Part shown: positions 9,138 through 17,611 of the stretch, in pieces
How the letters are laid out: each line of letters begins with the position of its first letter
How positions within the stretch are numbered: position 1 is the first letter of the stretch
DNA from: an uncultured Eubacteriales bacterium
GTDB taxonomy: Bacteria > Bacillota > Clostridia > Oscillospirales > UBA644
DNA: 43,007 nucleotides
Direction: 5' to 3'
Assembly: GCA_959604355.1 (NCBI GenBank)
Contig: CAUHAO010000014.1
Location: 1-43,007, forward strand
Notes under the pieces: model-generated
Databases searched by the model: none
Seen by the model: the letters and a program-made list of their open reading frames with translations, nothing else
Told to the model about the DNA's origin: nothing
Program-made: the position numbers and the translations under genes

Positions 9138-9167
9138 TTGACAAGTTTTTTTGTTTCGTGGTATAAT
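9138..9167 (+). promoter_or_regulatory. Consensus promoter reading into the tandem repeat array
   Basis: TTGACA (9138-9143), 18-bp spacer, and TATAAT (9162-9167) with an extended TGG just before it. It points away from the 7TM gene, into the repeat array and then antisense to the 3' end of the MaoC-like gene. No plus-strand gene lies downstream. Only the -10 belongs to the repeat; this -35 is unique sequence to its left. Confidence 0.65.
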
Positions 9168-9463
9168 ATACGCAGAAATTACTGTTTCACAGCAATCGCG
9201 GACGCTGTCCGCCGCGCCCTGCGCGTTTCTGCTCTATTGACGGCTGCGCAAAAATGCCCTTGCAAGCAAGCATTTTTGCTTATGGTATAATATACGCAGA
9301 AATTACTGTTTCACAGCAATCGCGGACGCTGTCCGCCGCGCCCTGCGCGTTTCTGCTCTATTGACGGCTGCGCAAAAATGCCCTTGCAAGCAAGCATTTT
9401 TGCTTATGGTATAATATACGCAGAAATTACTGTTTCACAGCAATCGCGGACGCTGTCCGCCGC
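9159..9463 (+). repeat. Tandem array of a 124-bp repeat, about 2.5 copies
   Basis: Units start at 9159, 9283 and 9407 with an exact 124-bp period. Copies one and two agree base for base from the TATAAT onward, and copy three stops at 9463. Each unit holds the extended -10 TGGTATAAT, a GCGGAC/GTCCGC hairpin (9198-9203 and 9207-9212) and a second hairpin, GCAAAAATGC/GCATTTTTGC (9248-9257 and 9270-9279). A 42-nt identical stretch recurs inverted at the right edge of the window (42954-43007), so the element is dispersed. The flank 9464-9540 holds no gene that I can recognise. Confidence 0.9.
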
Positions 9464-9540
9464 AAGGATTTTATCAAGAACCTCTTGACAGATGTTCCGG
9501 GTTGAAGTATCTTACCGAATATCTGTCGGAAATCAATTTT

Positions 9541-9990
9541 TCAAATCTCATTGCGGTCTTCAATCGGGTTGCATTTTACTAATGCCTCGGTAATATTCGT
9601 CAGGACAAGCTCGCCTCTTTGATTATATGCCTCAATGGTGATTTCAACAAGTCCGTTTCTTACATTACGCTTAACGAGCTTGGTGACGGTTGCTTTGCCC
9701 GTCAGCACATCTTCTGCAAATACGGGCTTTAACCACTCGATTTTTGTGGATTTGCCTGCAAGCAGTTCTTCACCAAAGAAATCCACTTCCAAGTATTTTG
9801 CCCATACCGACATAAAGGACATGACGCCCGGAGCAATGAGTTGCCCAAAGGGTGTCTTTTTCGCATATTCTTCATCGGTATGAAGTGGAATATTATCGTA
9901 AAGACGGGCAAAATCCAGCATCTTTTCTTTTTCGATGACTGCGGGTTCAATATCCGCAGTCATACCTATTTTAATATCATCAAAATACAT
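9541..9990 (-). CDS. MaoC-like hotdog-fold dehydratase
   Basis: 149 aa from ATG 9990, which has GGTGA close upstream. A longer TTG start at 10032 would overlap the upstream gene by 38 bp and adds residues that look non-conserved. The catalytic hydratase signature is present: D32 and H37 in DNIPLHTDEEYA, followed by FGQLIAPG at 48-55. The family hydrates enoyl-CoA or acyl-thioester substrates as a dimer in the cytoplasm. It is the last gene of the branched-chain amino acid operon, 4 nt after the DUF815 gene. The substrate is not known; its position suggests a link to branched-chain or short-chain acyl-CoA metabolism, but that is inference. Confidence 0.85.
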   Translation of the reverse strand: MYFDDIKIGMTADIEPAVIEKEKMLDFARLYDNIPLHTDEEYAKKTPFGQLIAPGVMSFMSVWAKYLEVDFFGEELLAGKSTKIEWLKPVFAEDVLTGKATVTKLVKRNVRNGLVEITIEAYNQRGELVLTNITEALVKCNPIEDRNEI

Positions 9991-9994
9991 CGTT

Positions 9995-11158
9995 TCACCG
10001 GGATAATAATCCGTCAATAAACTGCCGTGCAAGGCGTGCAGATCTGCCGCCGCGCTCTAAAGCGAAGCGTTCGGCAAGTAAGTCAAGCTCGCTGTCCGGC
10101 ATATCGATACTGTTTTCCTCTGCCAAGTGATGCACAATGTGAAGGAATGTTTCTTTGTTCGGCTTGGAAAATGTCATGTGAATACCGAAACGCTCCGACA
10201 GAGAGACAATCTCCTGCATAGTATCGTTGCGGTGAACATCGTCCCCCTCACGGTCAGAGAAACTCTCTTTGATGATGTGTCTGCGGTTGCTTGTGGCATA
10301 GATTACCACATTGCTTGATTTTGCCGTTACGGAGCCTTCCAACACAGCTTTCAGAGCATTGAAATTATCGTCGTCCTTTAAGAAAGAGAGGTCATCAATA
10401 AACAACACGAATTTCAAGGGATTTGCCGACAGTTCATCAAGGATTTTCGGAATCGCACGAAGTTGATCCTTACGTACCTCAATAATGCGGAGTCCCTCGC
10501 CCCACAATGCATTGGCAACGGCTTTTACGGTAGAAGATTTGCCTGTGCCTGCATCGCCGGTCAAGAGAATGTTAGCGGCAGGCTTGCCGTCAAGCAAAGC
10601 CTTTGTGTTGTCAATAATAATCTGCCTTTCACGTTCATAGTCAACCAAATCGGAGAGCTCGGTTTTATCGGGATGAAGCACGGGAACGATGTTGTTCTGC
10701 TCGTCCACATAAAACATACGGTTTTTCGCATAAATACCGTAGCCGTATTTGCCGATGTTTTCGGCTCTGTGCAGATAGGTATCCTTCAAGTGCAGCTCCG
10801 AGGTAGTAAATTCAGGCAAAAAGCCCTTGTAGTCAAGCGTCTTGCAAAGTTTGTCCTTCGTTAACTCCGCCACTTGCTGCAATACTTCAAGCTCAGAAAC
10901 AAGAGTGAGATGCATATAGTTGGGGGATTCTTTGCCGCTGCCGACCGTTTTCACATAAATATTTCCGCTGTTTTCGCAAATTTCTTTCACATATTCGCTG
11001 AGATTTCCGCCGTTTGCATCATAGAGAACCGCCACAAACTCGGCATAAGCCGAGCCTGTGGGGTTTTCAAGGTATTTGCACAAAGAGGAAATTACAGAGT
11101 CTTTCAGCAGTTCTCTGAAGATGCATAAGGTTTCCAGTTTATTTTTTAATTCTTTCAT
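9995..11158 (-). CDS. DUF815-family P-loop ATPase
   Basis: 387 aa. The C-terminal two thirds is an AAA-like ATPase: Walker A GDAGTGKSS (201-209), Walker B KFVLFIDDLSF (about 249-259), sensor-like YATSNRRHI, and a GRSARLARQFID end typical of DUF815. YERERQIIIDNT just before the P-loop is also a family hallmark. The N-terminal 170 residues form a variable region. The biochemical role of the family is unsettled. The gene starts 1 nt after the ilvD stop, so it shares the T-box-controlled transcript with no room for its own promoter. Whether it serves branched-chain synthesis or is a passenger cannot be told from sequence. Confidence 0.9.
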   Translation of the reverse strand: MKELKNKLETLCIFRELLKDSVISSLCKYLENPTGSAYAEFVAVLYDANGGNLSEYVKEICENSGNIYVKTVGSGKESPNYMHLTLVSELEVLQQVAELTKDKLCKTLDYKGFLPEFTTSELHLKDTYLHRAENIGKYGYGIYAKNRMFYVDEQNNIVPVLHPDKTELSDLVDYERERQIIIDNTKALLDGKPAANILLTGDAGTGKSSTVKAVANALWGEGLRIIEVRKDQLRAIPKILDELSANPLKFVLFIDDLSFLKDDDNFNALKAVLEGSVTAKSSNVVIYATSNRRHIIKESFSDREGDDVHRNDTMQEIVSLSERFGIHMTFSKPNKETFLHIVHHLAEENSIDMPDSELDLLAERFALERGGRSARLARQFIDGLLSR

Positions 11159-11159
11159 A

Positions 11160-12815
11160 TCAGTTCAGAATCGCCCCCGAAGCGCCGCCGGAAACAAGTG
11201 CTGCATAGCGTTTCAAGTATCCCGACAGTTCTTTTTTCTTGGGAACAAAGTTTTTCATGCGTTCGTTGAGGATCGCTTCATCTACTTTCAGCTCAATGGT
11301 ATTTTCGGGGATATTGATGCTGATGATGTCGCCTTCTTCCACAACACCTATCATACCGCCGGATGCGGCTTCGGGTGTAACGTGACCGATGCAAGCACCT
11401 CTCGTTGCACCGCTGAAGCGACCGTCGGTAATAAGTGCTACGCTGTTTCCGAGCCCCATTCCCATAATTGCGGAGGTGGGATTCAGCATTTCACGCATAC
11501 CCGGACCGCCTTTCGGCCCTTCGTAACGTATGACTACAACATCGCCTGCGACAATTTTGCCTGCATTGATTGCGGCTTGTGCATCTTCTTCGCAATCGAA
11601 TACACGGGCAGGTCCCTCGTGAACCAGCATTTCGGGAAGCACGGCGGAACGCTTAACAACACTTCCTTCAGGCGCAAGGTTGCCTTTGAGCACCGCAATA
11701 CCGCCCGTTTCACTGTAAGGATGATCAATCGGACGAATTACCTCGGGATCCAGGTTGACACAGTCTGCAATGTTTTCTCCAACGGTCTTACCCGTTACGG
11801 TCATACAGTCGGTGTTGAGTAAGCCTTTCTTTGTAAGCTCCTTCATTACTGCGTATACGCCGCCTGCTTCGTCAAGGTCTTCCATATAGGTACGACCGGC
11901 AGGAGCAAGATGACAGAGATTCGGAGTCTTTGCGCTGATTTCGTTGGCAATATCCAAATTCAGTTCCACCCCGCACTCGTGAGCGATAGCAGGAAGATGC
12001 AGCATACTGTTGGTAGAACAACCGAGTGCCATATCCACGGTAAGAGCGTTCATAAGTGCTTCTTTTGTCATAATATCACGGGGACGAATATCATTCTTCA
12101 CCATATTCATCACCGCCATGCCTGCGTGTTTTGCAAGCTCAATGCGCGCAGAATACACGGCGGGAATTGTACCGTTGCCTCGAAGCCCCATACCGAGCGC
12201 TTCGGTCAGGCAGTTCATCGAATTTGCTGTATACATGCCCGAGCAGGAGCCGCAAGTCGGACAGGTCTTACACTCATATTCACGAAGTTTCGCGCTGTCA
12301 ATTTTGCCTGCGTTATAAGAACCTACCGCCTCGAACATACTGGAAAGGCTTGTCTTTTTGCCCTCCACTCTTCCTGCAAGCATAGGCCCGCCGCTGACAA
12401 ACACGGTAGGAATATTCACTCTTGCCGCTGCCATAAGAAGTCCCGGTACATTCTTATCGCAGTTGGGTACCATAACAAGGCCGTCAAAGCCATGAGCCAG
12501 GGCCATTGCTTCGGTGGAATCGGCAATCAGGTCACGGGTAACAAGAGAATATTTCATTCCGGTGTGCCCCATAGCTATGCCGTCACAAACAGCAATTGCA
12601 GGGAAAACAATGGGAGTACCGCCTGCCATGGCAACACCGAGTTTGACCGCATCCACGATTTTATCGATATTCATATGTCCCGGCACGATTTCGTTATAGG
12701 AACTGACGATACCGATGAGCGGTCTTGACTGTTCTTCTTCGGTCAGTCCCAACGCATGAAACAAACTGCGGTGAGGTGCGTTCTGCACACCGTCCACGAC
12801 ATTTTCTTTCGGCAT
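11160..12815 (-). CDS. ilvD: Dihydroxy-acid dehydratase
   Basis: 551 aa, the usual length. It dehydrates 2,3-dihydroxyisovalerate and 2,3-dihydroxy-3-methylvalerate to the 2-keto acids, using an Fe-S cluster and Mg2+. Family motifs: NEIVPGH (41-47), CDGIAMGHTGM (C77), VPNCDKNVPG (C119) and CPTCGSCSGMYTANSMNC (C191 among them), the cluster-binding cysteines. ATG 12815 is preceded by AGGAGGGG at 12821-12828. It is the last recognisable branched-chain enzyme of the operon. Confidence 0.97.
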   Translation of the reverse strand: MPKENVVDGVQNAPHRSLFHALGLTEEEQSRPLIGIVSSYNEIVPGHMNIDKIVDAVKLGVAMAGGTPIVFPAIAVCDGIAMGHTGMKYSLVTRDLIADSTEAMALAHGFDGLVMVPNCDKNVPGLLMAAARVNIPTVFVSGGPMLAGRVEGKKTSLSSMFEAVGSYNAGKIDSAKLREYECKTCPTCGSCSGMYTANSMNCLTEALGMGLRGNGTIPAVYSARIELAKHAGMAVMNMVKNDIRPRDIMTKEALMNALTVDMALGCSTNSMLHLPAIAHECGVELNLDIANEISAKTPNLCHLAPAGRTYMEDLDEAGGVYAVMKELTKKGLLNTDCMTVTGKTVGENIADCVNLDPEVIRPIDHPYSETGGIAVLKGNLAPEGSVVKRSAVLPEMLVHEGPARVFDCEEDAQAAINAGKIVAGDVVVIRYEGPKGGPGMREMLNPTSAIMGMGLGNSVALITDGRFSGATRGACIGHVTPEAASGGMIGVVEEGDIISINIPENTIELKVDEAILNERMKNFVPKKKELSGYLKRYAALVSGGASGAILN

Positions 12816-12829
12816 AGAAACCCCTCCTA

Positions 12830-13846
12830 TCAGTTATTGATCAGTTTATCCTCATCGCTCCAACTGTAGAGCTTACGGATATCGGCACCGACAACCTCGG
12901 AAGGATGCTCGCTTGCCAATTTTCTCATAGCATTAAAGTGAACTTGAGCACCGGCAGAGGACATATCGAGAAGGAAGTCCTTTGCAAAAGTCCCGTCTTG
13001 TATATCTTTGAGGATCTGCCTCATTGTCTTTTTAGTGTCCTCGGTGATGATTTTAGGCCCGGTGATGTAATCGCCGTATTCTGCGGTATTGGAAATAGAA
13101 TAACGCATACCTGCAAAGCCGCTCTGATAGATAAGGTCAACAATCAACTTCATTTCGTGGATACATTCAAAGTAGGCATTTCTCGGATCATAGCCTGCTT
13201 CAACAAGAGTTTCGTAGCCTGCCTGCATCAATGCGCATACGCCGCCGCAAAGAACAGCCTGTTCGCCGAACAGGTCGGTTTCGGTCTCGGTACGGAAGGT
13301 CGTTTCAAGCACACCTGCTCTGGCACCGCCGATACCGAGAGCATAAGCAAGACCTAAATCCCACGCATCTCCGGTAGCATCCTGCTCAACGGCGATAAGG
13401 CAAGGAACACCTTTGCCTGCCTGATATTCGCTACGAACGGTATGACCGGGACCTTTGGGAGCGATCATAATAACATTGACATTCTTGGGCGGCTTGATAC
13501 AGCCGAAATGAATATTAAAGCCGTGAGCGAATGCGAGAGTCTTTCCTTCGGTAAGGTTGGGTTCGATGGACTCCTTATAGAGTGTCGCCTGCTTTTCGTC
13601 GTTGATAAGAATCATAATGATGTCGGCAATCTTGGCAGCCTCGGCTGCTGTCATAACTTTCAGCCCCTGCGCCTCTGCTTTTGCCCAACTTTTTGAGCCT
13701 TCATAAAGACCGACAACAACATCCACACCGCTGTCTTTAAGGTTCAGAGCATGAGCGTGCCCCTGAGAGCCGTAACCGATGATAGCGACGGTTTTGCCGC
13801 TGAGTTTCTGAAGATCGCAATCCTGCTGATAAAAAATTCTTGCCAT
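12830..13846 (-). CDS. ilvC: Ketol-acid reductoisomerase (class I)
   Basis: 338 aa, typical of the short class I enzyme. It converts 2-acetolactate and 2-aceto-2-hydroxybutyrate to dihydroxy acids, with NAD(P)H and Mg2+. The N-terminal Rossmann motif is GYGSQGHAHALNL (25-37). The catalytic domain contains GLAYALGIGGARAG, the acidic run ETDLFGEQAVLCGG and the SNTAEYG motif near the C-terminus. It lies between ilvN and ilvD, each with a short gap. Confidence 0.97.
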   Translation of the reverse strand: MARIFYQQDCDLQKLSGKTVAIIGYGSQGHAHALNLKDSGVDVVVGLYEGSKSWAKAEAQGLKVMTAAEAAKIADIIMILINDEKQATLYKESIEPNLTEGKTLAFAHGFNIHFGCIKPPKNVNVIMIAPKGPGHTVRSEYQAGKGVPCLIAVEQDATGDAWDLGLAYALGIGGARAGVLETTFRTETETDLFGEQAVLCGGVCALMQAGYETLVEAGYDPRNAYFECIHEMKLIVDLIYQSGFAGMRYSISNTAEYGDYITGPKIITEDTKKTMRQILKDIQDGTFAKDFLLDMSSAGAQVHFNAMRKLASEHPSEVVGADIRKLYSWSDEDKLINN

Positions 13847-13868
13847 TTTAATTACCTCTTTCTGTTAT

Positions 13869-14375
13869 TTATAAATTTACAATTTGACGAATGGTTGTAC
13901 TGCCCTTTTCAAGGGAAACACTGCCTGTACGGCAGATCTCAAGTATGGTGTATTCACGCAAAAAATTGATGAAATCATCTATCCTTCTTGTTGTGTCGGC
14001 AAGACGGAATATCATATAATCCTTTGAGTAGTCCACGGTAACGGCACCGAAAGCTTCGGCGGCGTTGCGGATATCTTCACGGGAATCTGTCTCGTTTTTC
14101 ATCTTAATAAGCAGCAGCTCGCAACTTACAGAATTGTCTTCGTTGAACTCCTTGATGGAGCAGACATCAGGCAGCTTATATAACTGATTGATCAGTTGTT
14201 GTTTTGCCGTTTCTTCTCCGCCAAAGACAACAGTGATGCGCGAAAGCTCGCTCGTCTCCGTCTCACTTACGGTTAGTGCACTGATATTAAACTGACGACG
14301 GCGGAACATACTGGTAACACGGTTGAGCACACCGAACTGATTTCGTACCAATACTGCTACGGTATATCTGTTCAT
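13869..14375 (-). CDS. ilvN: Acetolactate synthase small (regulatory) subunit
   Basis: 168 aa with an N-terminal ACT domain (VLVRNQFGVLNRVTSMFRRR, about 8-27, then FNISALTV) and a second ACT-like C-terminal half. It binds valine and activates the catalytic subunit. The ATG overlaps the ilvB stop by 4 nt (ATGA), with GGAGGTGG just upstream inside ilvB, so equimolar coupled synthesis is likely. Naming as ilvN or ilvH is a convention; the sequence does not tell them apart. Confidence 0.95.
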   Translation of the reverse strand: MNRYTVAVLVRNQFGVLNRVTSMFRRRQFNISALTVSETETSELSRITVVFGGEETAKQQLINQLYKLPDVCSIKEFNEDNSVSCELLLIKMKNETDSREDIRNAAEAFGAVTVDYSKDYMIFRLADTTRRIDDFINFLREYTILEICRTGSVSLEKGSTTIRQIVNL

Positions 14376-16045
14376 TGTTCCACCTCCAGTTTCGTTATAA
14401 TATCATCCATGCTGCCACCCGGAGGAAGCATCGGAAGAACAAATTCATCCTTGTCTATTTTACAATCGATAACATACGGTCCGTGCGTTTGAAAAGCTTT
14501 TGTAAGAGCGGCATCCAATTCATCCTCAGCAGATACCGCTTCACCGTCAGCGCCGAAAGAACGGGCAAAGGCGGCAAAATCGGTTTTGCGGTTCAAAACG
14601 GTATTGGAATAATGCTTGTTGTAAAACAAGGTTTGCCATTGCCGAACCATTCCGAGAACACCGTTGTTCATAATAAGAATTACAATCGGTATGTTATAGG
14701 TAACCGCAGTGGCAAGTTCTTGCAAGCACATACCGAAACTGCCGTCACCCGTAACAAGAACGCTGCGTTCTTTTGTACCGAAGGCGGCACCGATTGCGGC
14801 ACCGAGACCGAACCCCATTGTGCCAAGACCGCCACTGGAAATAAACCTGCGCGGAGTCTTGAAATTCAGGTTTTGCGCCGCCCACATCTGATGCTGACCG
14901 ACATCGGTACAAACAGCGGTGTTCTTTCCAAGATGCTTGTTAAGGGTGAGAATAGCTCTTCTCGGTGTCAATCCTTCCCGATTATCAAGAAATTCTTCTT
15001 CTTTCTTACGGAAGGTCTCCACCGTTGACATCCAATCAGCTCTCTTCTCTTCGGTCAGCATCGGCAACAGTTTTTGGAGTGTAAGTTTCACGTCTCCTCT
15101 GAGTCCGCATACGGCATTGACCGTCTTGCAAAGCTCTGAGCCATCCACATCAATATGAATGATTTTGGCTCCTGTTGCAAATTTCTGTCGGTTGCCTGTA
15201 ACTCGGTCGTTAAAGCGAACACCGAGAGAAATAATAAGATCAGAATTGTGCATAGCCATAGAGGAAGCGTAATGTCCGTGCATCCCCTGCATACCGAGGA
15301 ATCTCGGATGGTCGGTGGGAATCCCCGAAATTCCCATAAGCGAGCAGCCAATCGGGGCATCGATTATCTCGGCAAGAGCAAGCATTTCCTGCTGTGCATT
15401 AGCGGTAATCACACCGCCGCCGAAATAGATATAAGGTCTTTTTGAGGCATTTATGTACTTTGCTGCCTCTTCAATACGAACCTCTTTTGCAGCCTTTGCC
15501 TCTTCCTTTTCTGCAAGGGATTGCGGGTGGTATTCGCACTTCGCAATCTGCACATCCTTGGGAACATCTATGAGTACAGGGCCGGGTCTGCCGGATTTTG
15601 CAAGAACAAATGCTTCACGAATGGTATCCGCCAAATCCTCGACCGAGCCTACAAAGTAGTTGTGTTTTGTAATCGGCAAGGTAACACCGGTAATGTCTAT
15701 TTCCTGAAAACTATCAGAACCGATTTGTGTTGTCGGGACGTTGCCGCAAATGGCTAACAAGGGAATGGAATCAAGATAAGCGGTTGCAATACCGGTTACA
15801 AGGTTGGTGGCGCCGGGGCCCGAGGTGGATATGACAACGCCGACCTTGCCGGTTGTTCTTGCATATCCGTCTGCGGCGTGTGACGCACCTTGCTCGTGTG
15901 CAGTCAGAATGTGATTTATTTCATTTTGATGAGTGTAAAGGCTGTCATATACATTCAAAATCTGTCCTCCCGGGTAACCGAAAACGGTATCACAGCCTTG
16001 CTCAATTAATGTTTTTACAAGTATATCCGCACCGGAAATAAGCAC
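14372..16045 (-). CDS. ilvB: Acetolactate synthase large (catalytic) subunit
   Basis: 557 aa thiamine-diphosphate enzyme that condenses two pyruvates, or pyruvate with 2-ketobutyrate. The catalytic Glu is E51 in LTAHEQGASHAADGYAR. The central FAD-binding region lies around residues 190-340. The ThDP motif starts at GDGSFGMCLQELATA and ends NNGVLGMVRQWQ (about 430-470). It sits 4 nt after leuB and is coupled to ilvN. Confidence 0.97.
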   Translation of the reverse strand: MLISGADILVKTLIEQGCDTVFGYPGGQILNVYDSLYTHQNEINHILTAHEQGASHAADGYARTTGKVGVVISTSGPGATNLVTGIATAYLDSIPLLAICGNVPTTQIGSDSFQEIDITGVTLPITKHNYFVGSVEDLADTIREAFVLAKSGRPGPVLIDVPKDVQIAKCEYHPQSLAEKEEAKAAKEVRIEEAAKYINASKRPYIYFGGGVITANAQQEMLALAEIIDAPIGCSLMGISGIPTDHPRFLGMQGMHGHYASSMAMHNSDLIISLGVRFNDRVTGNRQKFATGAKIIHIDVDGSELCKTVNAVCGLRGDVKLTLQKLLPMLTEEKRADWMSTVETFRKKEEEFLDNREGLTPRRAILTLNKHLGKNTAVCTDVGQHQMWAAQNLNFKTPRRFISSGGLGTMGFGLGAAIGAAFGTKERSVLVTGDGSFGMCLQELATAVTYNIPIVILIMNNGVLGMVRQWQTLFYNKHYSNTVLNRKTDFAAFARSFGADGEAVSAEDELDAALTKAFQTHGPYVIDCKIDKDEFVLPMLPPGGSMDDIITKLEVEQ

Positions 16046-16049
16046 AAAA

Positions 16050-17117
16050 TCACTCCTTTCTGAGATTATTGATTATAAGCTCACCGCACTGTTTGCAGCC
16101 GACGAGGTTTTCTCCTTGGCTCATAATATCGGCCGTGCGATAGCCTGCATCAAGATAAGCGGAAACGGCGTTTTCGATAGCATCTGCTTCTTTTGGCATA
16201 TTAAAACTGAAGCGCAGCATCATAGCGGCGGAAAGAATTGTGCCGATAGGGTTGGCAACATCCCTGCCTGCGATATCGGGCGCCGAGCCGTGAATCGGTT
16301 CATACAGTCCGCAGCCTGTGGCGCCAAGGCTGGAGGAAGGAATCATTCCGATGGAACCCGTAATCATAGAAGCCTCATCCGAAAGAATGTCACCAAACAT
16401 GTTCTCTGTTACGATGACATCGAATTGTGCGGGGTTTTTGACAATCTGCATCGCACAGTTGTCAACCAGCATATCGGAAAGCTCTACATCGGGATATTCC
16501 ACAGCGAGTCCGTGCATTACTTTTTTCCAAAGGCGGCTGGAGTCGAGAACATTGCTCTTTTCAACAGAACAGAGCTTTTTGTTTCGTTTCTGTGCAGTCT
16601 CAAAGCCGATTCTGCCGATACGGTCGATTTCCGCCTCACTGTATTTGAGCACATCGGTAGCAGTATCACCCTCGGTTTTATGCTCACCGAAATAGATACC
16701 GCCGATCAATTCGCGAACGATAATAAAGTCAATGCCTCTGTCGACGATAGCTTTCTTCAAAGGAGAAGCAGCGCTTAGCTGCGGCCAAATCTTTGCAGGA
16801 CGATTATTGCTGTAAACACCCATTCCTGCACGAAGCCTGAGTAAGCCTTTTTCGGGGCGCATATGTCCCGGTACATTGTTCCACTTATCGCCGCCAACAG
16901 CACCAAGGAGAACGCTGTCGGATTGTAGGCATTTTTTAAGTTCGCTTTCAGGTAGGGGATCGCCGTATTTATCAATAGCGCATCCTCCCATATCCACATC
17001 GGTGTAGTTAAAGGTGTGTCCGTAAAGTTCGGCAACCTTATCCAGAACCTTTAATGCTTGTTCCACTATTTCGGGACCGATGCCGTCACCTCGGATAACC
17101 GCTATGTTTTTAACCAT
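16050..17117 (-). CDS. leuB: 3-isopropylmalate dehydrogenase
   Basis: 355 aa. It oxidises and decarboxylates 3-isopropylmalate to 2-ketoisocaproate with NAD+. It opens with the family motif IRGDGIGPEIV (8-18). LLRLRAGMGVYSNNRP (about 92-107) and FIIVRELIGGIYFG are substrate-binding motifs, and the metal-binding stretch NMFGDILSDEASMITGSIG lies near residue 240. Its start overlaps the leuD stop by 8 nt. Confidence 0.97.
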   Translation of the reverse strand: MVKNIAVIRGDGIGPEIVEQALKVLDKVAELYGHTFNYTDVDMGGCAIDKYGDPLPESELKKCLQSDSVLLGAVGGDKWNNVPGHMRPEKGLLRLRAGMGVYSNNRPAKIWPQLSAASPLKKAIVDRGIDFIIVRELIGGIYFGEHKTEGDTATDVLKYSEAEIDRIGRIGFETAQKRNKKLCSVEKSNVLDSSRLWKKVMHGLAVEYPDVELSDMLVDNCAMQIVKNPAQFDVIVTENMFGDILSDEASMITGSIGMIPSSSLGATGCGLYEPIHGSAPDIAGRDVANPIGTILSAAMMLRFSFNMPKEADAIENAVSAYLDAGYRTADIMSQGENLVGCKQCGELIINNLRKE

Positions 17118-17607
17118 TGTTTTCGCCTTCTTTCAGGGATTTGAGTAAGCCGCCGCATTTGATAATATTCTGAATAAAAGGAGGGAAAGGCTGTGCCATA
17201 TAGGTTTTGCCTGTGGTGATATCGGTAATTGCACCGGTATCGAAATCCACCTTGACCTCGTCGTTTGCACAGATTTCTTCGGCAGCCTCTTCACACTCCA
17301 GAATCGGAAGACCGATATTTATGGCGTTGCGGTAGAAAATCCTTGCAAAGCTCTTGGCAATAACGCAGCCTGTACCGCAGGTCTTTATAACAAGCGGAGC
17401 GTGTTCACGGGAAGAGCCGCAGCCGAAGTTCCAGCCTGCAACCATCACATCGCCGGCATGAACTCTCTTAACAAACTCTGCGTCTATATCTTCCATACAG
17501 TGAAGGCTGAGCTCCTTGGCATCGGGAGTATTAAGATAACGGGCAGGGATAATAACGTCTGTGTCGACATTATCGGGATATTTAAAAACCTTTCCTTGTG
17601 TATTCAT
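17110..17607 (-). CDS. leuD: 3-isopropylmalate dehydratase small subunit
   Basis: 165 aa, the short archaeal/clostridial type. It supplies the swivelling domain of isopropylmalate isomerase. NVDTDVIIPARYL (14-26) and NFGCGSSREHAPL (about 60-72) are the family signatures. It follows leuC by 4 nt and overlaps leuB by 8 nt. Confidence 0.96.
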   Translation of the reverse strand: MNTQGKVFKYPDNVDTDVIIPARYLNTPDAKELSLHCMEDIDAEFVKRVHAGDVMVAGWNFGCGSSREHAPLVIKTCGTGCVIAKSFARIFYRNAINIGLPILECEEAAEEICANDEVKVDFDTGAITDITTGKTYMAQPFPPFIQNIIKCGGLLKSLKEGENNG

Positions 17608-17611
17608 CGAT

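Noticed and set aside
9254..9364. 36-codon reading frame crossing the repeat junction (starting MPLQASIF)
   Set aside because: No ribosome binding site, and its openness follows from the repeat structure; more likely non-coding.
9159..9463. Possible CRISPR array
   Set aside because: The unit is one continuous 124-bp tandem repeat with no short direct repeats separated by unique spacers, and no cas genes are nearby.
9464..9540. Possible remnant of a plus-strand gene (frame reading KDFIKNLL then a stop)
   Set aside because: Too short and unrecognised; could be chance.
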